Assembly (NCBI GenBank): GCA_015679605.1
Contig: JAAAVE010000579.1
Location: 1 to 16,087, forward strand
DNA from: Podila epigama
Taxonomy: Eukaryota; Mortierellomycota; Mortierellomycetes; Mortierellales; Mortierellaceae
DNA length: 16,087 bases
Reading direction: 5' to 3'
Shown here piece by piece: positions 7,958 through 16,087 of the stretch; position 1 is the first letter of the stretch, and each line of letters begins with the position of its first letter. The translations under genes were made by a program, and so were the position numbers. The notes beneath the pieces were generated by a model that saw only the letters and a program-made list of their open reading frames with translations, made no database searches and was not told the origin of the DNA.

Positions 7958-10750
7958 ATGTATATACGGAGCACAATCTCGGCATGGACGGGGCGTTCGG
8001 TTGGATTGGCGTCAGGTGGAGCGTCGTTATATGGCCCTGTACCGCAAGGAGTTGCGACCAAGTTAGGCGTAACCCCAATCGCACGGTCGCCCCAAGCACA
8101 GTTGATAAAATCCAGTCGATGGTACAGCGCTCATGGTAAGACCATAACGAAGGGTGTATGAGTGGATAGATGATAGTCCGAGAAATGGGAGTGGTGTTGT
8201 GCTTTTGGGTGTTTTCTAGGGTAGGTTGTGAGAAAGAAGAAGATGGAATATCTATCCCGATCTAACCCTTTTTTTTTTTTTTTTTTTTGTCGTCAATCAA
8301 AAGCTCAAAAAACAGATATTGCCATCAAGAACTGTAGGAACATTGGTATTATCGCTCATATTGATGCAGGAAAAACGACAACAACAGAGAGAATTCTTCA
8401 CTATGCTGGATTTACACGCAGGATTGGAGGTTCGTTTTCTTTTTGCACTGTTTTTTCCACATGCAGATGCTTTCTTTGTTTAATTTATTTTCATTGAGCA
8501 AGTGCCTTGAATGAAGAAAAAACTCATCAAATCCTCCTTTTTAGATGTTGATAGCGGGGATACTATTATGGATTACATGAAGCAAGAGCGAGAACGAGGT
8601 ATTACAATCACATCAGCAGCGATCACCTTTGGGTGGAGAGATCATCGGATCAACTTGATCGATACCCCGGGACATGTTGATTTCACGATTGAAGTGGAAC
8701 GTTCGATTCGTGTCCTCGATGGCGCAGTGACGATTCTGGATGCTGTCGCCGGTGTAGAGGCCCAGACAGAGACTGTATGGCAACAGGCGGCAAGACATGG
8801 TATCCCTAGGATTGCATTTGTCAATAAGATGGACCGTGCTGGAGCGGGTTTTGGTAGGACGGTCAGGGAGATGCGTACTCGTCTTGGGTGCCGACCTGTC
8901 GTGGTTCAGATTCCTTTGATGGAAGCTATAACCAAAAATAACGGCAGTGGACAACAGGGTGAAGTTGGGTTTAATGGTGTGGTGGATATCTTGACGATGG
9001 AAGTTCTTCGCTGGGATGTGGACTCGAAGGGAACAAATTCTTCCAGAACACCGTTGGATAGTTCATACCCGGATCAAGCATTGTATGACGAGGCTGTTCG
9101 TGCCAGAGTAGCCCTCGTGGAGCAGCTTGCAGCGCTGGATGAAGAAGTCATTGAGTTGTTCCTGACTTTGGAGGATCATATGGCTATCGAGGCCAAGGAT
9201 TTACAGGCCGCGATCCGTCGCTTGACCCTGTCGTCGTCCATTGTGCCGGTTCTCTGTGGAGCAAGTTTCCGCAACATTGGTGTCCAGCCATTGATGGATT
9301 CTGTGGTCGATTATTTACCATCACCCGAGGACCGACCAGCAGCACTCGGTCGTATGTCTGATGGGAAACAGGTCGAGATTGGTAATGGTGGGATCAAAGA
9401 GCGACTCTGTGCGCTGGCTTTCAAGGTCATTCATGACGCTCGACGAGGACCCATGGTATTTGTGCGCGTCTATGCCGGTCAGTTGAACGAACGTGTACAG
9501 CTTTGGAATAGCACCACCCATACCAAGGAACGTGCCAACAAACTCTTGCAGATGTACGCAATGGACGTGGAAGAGATTCCACATATCACCAAGGGAAACA
9601 TTGGTGTCATTCTTGGACTCAAGGACACACGCACTGGAGATACCTTGTTGGATTCTCATGATCCTCGTAAAGGATTGACCCTCACTGGCATCAAGGTACC
9701 TTCACCAGTCTTTTTCGCCAGTGTGGAACCCATGTCGACATCGGATGAGAAGCCTGTAGAAGAGGCGATCAAAGCCTTGATCCGAGAGGACCCTTCTCTC
9801 GGAATGCGTGTAGACGAAGAGACAGGTCAGACATTGTTAGGAGGTATGGGCGAGTTACATTTGGAAGTGGCAAAGGAGAGACTGATTTCGGATTTCAAGG
9901 TGAAGGCTGAGATGGGAAAAATGAGGATTTCATTCAAGGAGACGATGCGCGGCGCTGGCGTCGTGTCAGAGGTGCCCAGTTGGGAGTATGATCGTGAAGT
10001 GTTGGGTAAACGAGGTCGTGCCAAGGTTGGTGTTTCTGTGGAGCGCATTGAACGACTTGACGAAGGAGAATCAGACGTTTCGCCCGAGGTCAGCAGTGCA
10101 GACAAGAATCAAAAGGAAGGAAAAGCAGGATCAAAGGGAGGTAAAAAGGCGACAAAGGGCGCTGGCGGCGAGACGATTCTACATGCGGCAGCAGGACCGG
10201 AAGAATATGATGGCAACGAGATCTTGGTTTCTCTAGCGGAACAATGTCCAGCGACGGATGAAGCAGGCGCTCAGGCAGCAGCAGAGCGAGCAGCAGCAGC
10301 AGGAACAGTGATTCCTTCGGGTTCGACAGACTTGCCGATCCCTGTTTTGCGCACAGCGGTCAAGAACGGTATATGCTCGGCCTTGTCTCGGGGGCCATTG
10401 TTGGGTTTTGCACAGACACATCTCCGAGTACGGTTGACAGATTTGCATCTGATGACGGTTCAGAGGCAGGTGATGAAAGCGAATTCCAGTTGTATGCACC
10501 TCCAGACCCAACATATACTGCACCCAATCGCAGTGGCAGTGGTGGCAGCCCGACGTCTGAGGTGTCTGCAAGGATGTCAGATCGAAAGGCTATCCAGGCT
10601 CAGGTGCCACTCTCATCCATGCTCGGATACGATGCCGCCTTGAGAGCATTGACTGGTGGCACTGGCAAGTTCTCGATGGAGGTCATTGGCTATGGCGAGA
10701 TGGATTTTGACCGCCAACGAGAGGTTATCAAGGAGATGCGTGGAGGATAG
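7958..10750 (+). CDS. MEF2: Mitochondrial elongation factor G2 (ribosome-recycling), with frame break
   Basis: Exons are 7958-8135, 8316-8429 and 8545-10750. The first gives an R/S-rich mitochondrial presequence ([10 protein letters not shown] to SSRWYSAH). The G domain follows: [13 protein letters not shown] (P-loop, residues 73-85), [13 protein letters not shown] (switch I), DTPGHVDF, and NKMD. Domains II and III ([15 protein letters not shown]) and domain IV ([26 protein letters not shown]) continue in one frame to about 10450. The conserved C-terminus ([19 protein letters not shown]...FSMEVIGYG) is in the next frame and ends with TAG at 10748-10750. The part expected between them (domain IV helix, the LLEPVM..VEVTVP..Y..DV..DL..RRG block of domain V) is absent. 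EF-G2 releases mitoribosomes together with RRF. The gene may be damaged, or the assembly may lack about 200 bp. Intron 2 uses donor GTTCGT, which is weak. Confidence 0.9.
10443..10460 (+). other. Frame break and deletion junction in MEF2
   Basis: The upstream frame reads [10 protein letters not shown] up to 10451, and the downstream frame reads [12 protein letters not shown] from 10451. The change equals loss of one base, or of 3n+1 bases, at this point. The family block expected here is missing on both sides, so the frame change and the protein gap coincide. Confidence 0.75.
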
Positions 10751-10944
10751 ATATTTACCTCCAACGCTTTCACATTATTCAAAATACATCACATATATTC
10801 ATTCATTCATTCAACATTTATTGTAATGTACAAGTTGTTTTCAAAAAATTGAATTTTCATTTTGAAAATCCTAGCGTTTTTAGACGCGTGTTCTGTACGA
10901 GAAAAATTATCGGTGTTTCTTTTCATACATTTTTTTTTCCATCT
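10751..10944. terminator. Short convergent 3' region between MEF2 and HRP1
   Basis: These 194 bp separate two converging genes. It contains an ATTC repeat (about 10797-10813); TTTATT at 10817-10822, an AATAAA signal for HRP1 on the minus strand, 123 nt past its stop; a perfect 9-bp inverted repeat TTTTCAAAA (10838-10846) with TTTTGAAAA (10860-10868); and an ACGCGT at 10884-10889. The palindromic AT-rich element could serve 3'-end formation on both strands, but that is inference. Confidence 0.4.
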
Positions 10945-13900
10945 TTAACGCTGGTAAGGATGGTATGAACCACCACTCCGTCCACCTGAGGACCCACTGC
11001 TTCCTCCACCTCCACGGACAGGTCCTTGACGCGCATTAGAGCTACTCGAGCCATGTCGACTCGAACCATAGTGATCACGTCCACTTCCACCACTTCTTGA
11101 ATCATATCCTCCGCTACCGCTACCACCACTGCTATGACTGCTGTAGTTGTGACTATTGCTGTGGCCACCATAAGATGATGATGACCCACTCTGATGGCCA
11201 GAACCACCTTCGTTCCCTGAGTAGCGACGTTGCGAGGACTGCCCATCATGCTCATTGTTACTGTTACCGTAGCTTCCTCTTCCATTACCAGCATTACCGC
11301 TACCACTACCACCGCTACCGCTACCATTGTTGGCGCCTCCGCTCACATTACCCATGATGGCATTTTGTGCTTGTCCGCCGTATCCCATTTGCTGACGGTA
11401 GTAGTTAGCCATAGCCATAGGATCGAACCCACCAGCTCCACCAGCAGCACCCATAACTCCAGGACCTCCAGCACCGCTGCCATACGCAGCAGCAGCGGCA
11501 GCGGCTGCCATACGGTATCGCTGAGCCATGGCCGCAGCTGCTGCAGGGTTTGCGCCATAGCGGGCAGCAGCAGCGGCAGCATAGGCGTTCATAGCGCTAT
11601 AAGGGTCCTGAGCACCGCCTCCAGCAGCCCCTCCAAAGCCTCCACTCATCATCGCAGCCATGGCGGCAGGGTTCACGCCATAACCGCCAGGACCAGCAGC
11701 GGCGTTTCCGCCTTGGCCATATCCGCCTTGTCCATACCCGCCTTGGTTGAATCCACCATTGTATCCACCTTGTTGGCCACCATAACCACCCATGTTACCG
11801 CCTGCATTTCTTTCGCGGTGCTTTGGCTGCGCGCGCTTCACTTCGATCTATGTCGATGAAGAGATGTAGGCGGAAATAAGTAACATTTCTCTCTCTTTTT
11901 TTAGCAAACTGTTTTCCAGATCTTATCTGGGCCAATTCGTTCATGGTCCATCCCATCACGAATCAATTACCTTCTTATCATGTAGGGTGAGATCAGGTCT
12001 GCTGAGAGCAGCTTCGACACCACGATCGGATTCAAAAGTGATAAAACCAAATCCACGAGGACGGCCTGTGGCCCGATCGAGCATAAGAGTGGCATCGAGG
12101 ACATGACCAAATTGTGAAAAGTAATTGGCAAACTCCTCCTCCGAAACCTCGGGTGGGATGCCACCGACAAAAATCTTTTCAGTCTTTTCTTGCTCCTCAC
12201 GAGGAATGGCGCGTTTTGGATCGATCTATAAAACGAGACAGATAATGAGAAATAATATCTTGGTGTTATTGTCATGGGAATATATCATACTTTCGGTCAC
12301 TGGCTCGAGATTGGATTTTTTTTTCTTTTTCTTTCTTCTCTCAAAAGAAAATGAAAAAAGAGAATATGTACCATTTTGCCATCCAAATGATGGTCCTCCT
12401 TCAAAACGGCATCCACGTTCTTGGGATCAACAAAGGTCAAAAACCCAAACCCACGCGACTTTGACGTGACGGGGTCTTTCATAACCATGCAATCTGTCAA
12501 TTCTCCATACTTTGAAAAGTAAGCTTTGAGACTCTCTAAACATTTTTGTTTCCGCCATGGGAAGTAAGAATAAACAAAAGATGTCGTTTTTTTGTTTTTT
12601 TTATGTTAACTACTTGGATTGGACAATAAACACCTTACTTGAAATTGAAAGCAAAAAGGGCATAAAAACCTATCAACCCAACTATTTTAGAAAAGAATAA
12701 AGATAAAAAACTAAAAAACTTACCATCTGTAGTTTCCCAGTTCAATCCTCCAATAAACATTTTTCTATTCGAAAGGTAACCAACACAAACAGGATCGATT
12801 TGAAGACAACAAAAAAAAAGAGTAATATATGGTCAATATGAATACAGGACAGAGTATATAAGCAAAGCGAAGAAAGATGAAAGAAAAGAGAAGAAAATAA
12901 TATGGAGTAAAAAAAAATAGGTAAAGAACATCTTCAAGTTGTTAATTCATGCCAGTGCGAAGGACAACAAGCAAAAAGAAATGGTTGGTTAGAATAGTTG
13001 CATTCGTTTTCGTTTTTCACTTCATCCTTCGAATCCTTTCTTTGAGTGTGGCGAACGTGTGCGCGCGTTTGATAGTTTGCGTATTCTTTTTCTTTTTTCT
13101 TTTCTTTTTTGTTCTTCATTGAAGGTTGCGAGAGGAAAGCATGTCAGCTCTAACGACAGTATCCTAATCTTTTTTTTTTTTTGTCTTTGAGTTTCTCTCT
13201 GAAATAAAAGGTTAACTGGGGATGCTGTTTCTTTCCTTCTATGTTCAGCATTAAGAAATGCTCCAGAATGCCGTTGCCCTTTCTGTTTGGTAAACAAGAC
13301 GCAGGTCTGGATACAGTAGCATACATGTCACCGCTATCGCAAAGTGACGCAAGAAACAAGTAATCCTCCCTTGTTACCCTGGGAAAAGGAGGAGACCGTA
13401 TCCTGGCAGCAAGTTTTGCTCCTTCGTGTTCGCCTTTGCATAAACTTTCGATGATTGTGTGTCCTGAAATTCCAGAAACAATAGAGTATCGTAATCCTTG
13501 ACATCCAAGAAAGGGCAACGGGATGGGCCTTCGGTAATCATCCTCTCCTTACTCGCTCGGAGGATGGCAAAAAGGACTATATCTACATCACTAACGAAAA
13601 AAAAGTATACTGGCCTGGAGTGTATCCTAAAATCTGGCTTCTATCCTGTATCAAGTATACTAAAAAGGACGAAAAAAAAAATAGATAGGAAAAAAATAAA
13701 ATTGGCCATTTTCTTCTTACCCATGCTCGCGCGCAGTTGGCTGTGAAGACAACTGCTGCTGCTGCTGCATTTGCAGCTGGTTCTGTTGAGGACGTTGACC
13801 ATAGCCTTGTTGGCCATATGGCCCACCCTGGTCATTCTGAGAGTTGTACGAAGAAGGCTGCTGTCTAGGATAGCCCTGACCATGCTGCTGTTGATACGAA

Positions 13901-14238
13901 TCATGTGCAGAGTGCTGCTGCTGCTGCGATCGTTGTTGATCGTAGCCACCATGGGACGACTGGCCTTGGTCACCACTGATGCCACCACTGTACTGGTCAT
14001 CTTCTTGCTTTACATCACGATCAGTTGACCTCGCGCGATCATCGCCTCCGCGCTGAGGGGCATCGTAGCCCGAGCTATCTTTCGTGTCTGGATACGTTGC
14101 GCCACGATGCGCGGTGTTCGCCGAAGTACTGTTATAGTAATCATCGTCGTCATCAGCATATGGGTCTACACCACCCGCACCGCTAGAAGTGCTGTATAGA
14201 TCGTCGTAAAGATCAAATTCTTCCTGCTTGATTGACAT
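10945..14238 (-). CDS. HRP1: Hrp1/Nab4-type two-RRM hnRNP (cleavage factor IB)
   Basis: Five exons on the minus strand: 13721-14238, 12724-12764, 12372-12535, 11971-12225, 10945-11847. All phases agree and give 626 residues. Residues 1-172 are acidic, then Q-rich ([13 protein letters not shown] to TAREH). RRM1 starts at KMFIGGLNW (174), with RNP1 SRGFGFLTF. The linker [17 protein letters not shown] leads to RRM2, KIFVGGI (258), with RNP1 [10 protein letters not shown] and ending IEVKRAQPK. From about residue 340 a Gly/Ala/Ser/Tyr-rich tail with GGYGQGG repeats and poly-Ala runs to the TAA at 10945-10947. The linker and paired RRMs are typical of yeast Hrp1, which binds UA-rich efficiency elements in pre-mRNA 3'-end formation and shuttles to the cytoplasm. 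Musashi/DAZAP1-type proteins are the animal relatives. Intron 1 is unusually long. Confidence 0.93.
12765..13720 (-). other. 956-bp first intron of HRP1
   Basis: Donor ATGG/GTAAGAAG and acceptor TTCGAATAG bound the longest intron in the window. The flanks are AT-rich with poly-A/T and CT tracts, while about 13220-13550 is visibly less AT-biased. Inside that island are a possible 86-nt alternative exon (13378-13463) and a 14-bp inverted repeat. A 122-codon minus-strand open frame (13150-13518) also overlaps it but resembles no family I know. Confidence 0.7.
13271..13521. repeat. 14-bp perfect inverted repeat, 251 bp end to end
   Basis: CCGTTGCCCTTTCT at 13271-13284 is the exact reverse complement of AGAAAGGGCAACGG at 13508-13521. 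No clear target-site duplication flanks it. It could be the terminal repeats of a small MITE-like element, or an RNA stem bringing intron parts together. Confidence 0.5.
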
Positions 14239-14596
14239 TCTCGTGTCTCCTGTGTTTATTGCTTTTGTGATGAAGGATAAGAGTATATTGTTGTGAAATT
14301 GTGAGGGATAATTAAAGAAATCAATCAAATATTCACCGACTGCAATGACAGGAAGATGTGGGAGGACACAAGGTGAAATTGTGAACCAATCAAATCATTG
14401 ACATGACACCAAGCCACAGAATGTGCAAGGTTTGTGATAAATTGGGGGGGCTTTTTTGTGTGTGTAGTAGTGTTGTTACAGGGCTGAATGAGTTTCATGT
14501 CTATCGAAGAAGGAGAAGGGAGTGTCCTAAAGAACTTGGGCATGGGACATGCATGCAAGGAGAATGTGGCGGCAAGATTATATGTTGTGCGACCCT
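14239..14596. other. HRP1 promoter/leader and NMA1 3' region
   Basis: This stretch lies between the HRP1 start and the NMA1 stop, both on the minus strand. A CCAAT pentamer is at 14386-14390 on the plus strand, and a G run followed by T and GT repeats is at about 14442-14464. The HRP1 frame stays open upstream to an ATG at 14328, but the extension looks like leader. No other gene is seen. Confidence 0.5.
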
Positions 14597-16041
14597 TCAG
14601 TCATGATAAAGCCCTTGTTCGTAGATGTAATCAATGACAGCTGTTGGCAACAGGTATTTGATGGACATGCCTCGTCGGATAAAGAGTCTAAACAAAAAGT
14701 CAGTTGTAGTGTGTGAATGAGTATGAGAGAGCGTATGTGTGTGTGTTTGGTCACAGGCAGGACAGGCGTAAAATGGCTTAAAGGCTCAAAGATATTCAAA
14801 GCAAAAGGAAACAGTTTGTTGAGGGTACCTGATCTTTGTGGAACTAATGTCATTGTAAATCAACTGCTTGATCACAAAGACATTACGGCGGTGCTTATAA
14901 AGCACATCATGCGACAACAAAAACTCGTACACATCTGATCCGGTGCGTTCCAGGATCAAGCAACCGTACTTGCCAATAATGTGGTGAAGCTAATCATGAT
15001 TCATGGATAGGCAAAGTCGGAGGCGAGTTAGGTTTTCGCAAAGTAAAATATGTCATTCGGTAGCAAAGACTGAGCTGATTGTATGCCATTCGACTTACAT
15101 CGGCAGTAGCCCACACGTCAGGCGCAGCAAACGATTGTACAAGGTCGCCTCCGGCAAGCAACATGATCTTGATAGGTTTGTACTCGCCTATATTGAGTGT
15201 TGGCAAGAAAAGAAAAGAAAAGAAAAAAAGAAGAATAACAGAGGCACAAGGTTAGTTGGATCCATAGGACATGCCGAAACAGATGGTTACGATATCGTTC
15301 AAAATACTTGCCATTCTTCAGCCGTACGCCTCCCTCGCCGTCGGCTCCATTAAGCTCGTTCTGAAAATGATCCAGCACAATAGCAGTTCGCTGGTAGCTT
15401 GTCTGGAGACTCTCCCAGCTATCGACCATCAGCCAGGTCGACTTTTCGACAGCGAGCTCACACATGCGGACTCGGTGCTTTGCCTCAGCCAATCCTGCCT
15501 TTTGGTAAAAGTCTGATACTGGTGAAAAGTAACCTCCCATGATTTCAAAATTTGTGTTCTCGAGAATATGGTCCCTGGCCATCTCTACAAATCATTTGAA
15601 TATTAGTGAGAAAAAAATACGATATAAAAACAGTGAGTGTCAAGCACATGTCAGGGTTGCTTTGTACATTGGGATCGTTGCTCTGTTCCGTCCAAATCAC
15701 AACGAGCTTTGGGATCAGTCTCTCGTTCTCCCTCCTTTTCTCGTTTATGCATCAGGTTATGATCAGACAAAAAAAAAAAGATGAAAAGAACAAAGAAAGA
15801 AACGTCTATGAAGGAGAAGTTGAACATTTGAAGTATCCGCACTTTCTCCTGATCCTGTTTTCCATCAGAAAAAAGTGTCTAGTTGACGAATGGTTCTTAC
15901 CGAACATTCTCAAGTGCAAGTATGTAATGGGCGAGAAAGAACCACAGGCAACAATGACAAGCGGCGTCTTGGATTCATCTAGGAGAACAATATTGGTGTA
16001 TCCAGAGAGGGAACAGTGAGCAATTGAGTCATCACTTGAAG
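14597..16041 (-). CDS. NMA1: Nicotinamide-mononucleotide adenylyltransferase (5' end outside window)
   Basis: Five visible minus-strand exons: 15901-16041, 15312-15584, 15099-15187, 14829-14989, 14597-14687. All are phase-consistent and encode 250 residues, ending YEQGLYHD. The start lies beyond the right edge; the first visible exon begins at a strong TTTTTTGTTGCAG acceptor. Motifs are VACGSFSPITYLHLRMFEMA (nucleotide-binding GSFSP.T..H), GGYFSPVSDFYQKAGL, HRVRMCELAVE, KIMLLAGGDLVQSF, and the C-terminal ISSTKIR signature. NMNAT makes NAD from NMN and ATP, the final common step of de novo and salvage routes. The length and GG(Y/F).SPV motif fit fungal Nma1/Nma2. One intron (15188-15311) starts with GC rather than GT. 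Confidence 0.93.
15188..15311 (-). other. GC-AG intron in NMA1
   Basis: The junction AATG/GCAAGTA ... CAATATAG/GCGAG restores LKNGEYKPIKIM, in frame with the family. The nearby GT (GTATTTT, 4 nt further) gives the wrong phase. G/GCAAGT is the classical non-canonical U2 donor. The intron also contains an AAAAG-type repeat at about 15206-15234. Confidence 0.75.
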
Positions 16042-16087
16042 CTGCAACAAAAAAGCAAAAAAGCTAAAAGCAAGGGAAAAAAAAAAA
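16042..16087 (-). other. Partial upstream NMA1 intron at window edge
   Basis: The sequence after the CAG acceptor is A/T-rich and ends in a pure A run on the plus strand, as expected for a pyrimidine tract on the minus strand. The upstream exon with the start codon is not in the window. Confidence 0.5.

Noticed and set aside
8613-8954. Minus-strand frame of 113 codons
   Set aside because: It is antisense to the G domain of MEF2.
10373-10750. Separate plus-strand gene starting at an internal ATG
   Set aside because: Its second half is the conserved C-terminus of EF-G2, so it is the frame-shifted end of MEF2.
10923-11327. Val/Met-rich minus-strand frame
   Set aside because: It is an out-of-frame reading of the same HRP1 exon, which is fixed by RRM continuity.
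11230-11859. 209-codon plus-strand open frame
   Set aside because: It is antisense to the Gly/Ala/Ser-rich tail of HRP1; S/T-rich translation is expected from that composition.
13150-13518. 122-codon minus-strand frame inside HRP1 intron 1, as a nested gene
   Set aside because: No recognisable domain, and it ends in a K-rich repeat translation; kept only as an alternative-exon region.
15606-16019. Plus-strand 137-codon frame over the NMA1 exon and intron
   Set aside because: It crosses a clear intron and is antisense to the conserved GSFSP motif.

Overview
The window looks like nuclear DNA of an early-diverging, probably mucoromycotan (Mortierella- or Mucor-like) fungus. The genes are intron-rich, with mostly 85-360 bp GT-AG introns and CTAAC-like branch sites. 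Homopolymer A/T runs and short microsatellites are frequent, and proteins carry poly-Q, His/Pro or Gly/Ala/Ser-rich low-complexity parts. No rRNA, tRNA, CRISPR array or bacterial-type operon was seen. The lineage is inferred from gene style, not from a search.

Layout from left to right. 1-455 (-): 5' part of an acidic, possibly Ett1/Nro1-like protein running off the left edge. 754-2060 (-): two-exon orphan low-complexity protein. 2241-3297 (-): GOT1, five exons starting with a 22-nt exon. 3450-4817 (-): HAP5/NF-YC, four exons with a poly-Q tail. 5097-6326 (-): RRG7, an intronless Mrr-like mitochondrial nuclease. 6327-7957: a 1.6-kb divergent spacer with satellites, a cluster of ACGCGT boxes, a zinc-ribbon ORF resembling the C-terminus of Fanzor/TnpB nucleases, and two leader introns. 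7958-10750 (+): MEF2 (mitochondrial EF-G2), which has a frame break and a missing block near its 3' end. 10945-14238 (-): HRP1-type two-RRM protein with a 956-bp first intron. 14597-16041 (-): NMN adenylyltransferase, 5'-truncated by the window edge and using one GC-AG intron.

Several genes bear on respiration or NAD: HAP5 (the CCAAT complex that controls respiratory genes in yeast), RRG7, MEF2 and NMA1. RRG7 and MEF2 are head to head and share the spacer that holds the ACGCGT cluster. A functional link is an inference; in fungi such adjacency is often chance.

The items most worth checking are: the coincident frameshift and domain loss in MEF2; the Fanzor-like remnant upstream of MEF2; a candidate 86-nt poison exon in the long HRP1 intron; and the ACGCGT cluster. 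Exon boundaries were placed by hand from splice consensus, phase and protein-family continuity, and have not been confirmed by RNA.
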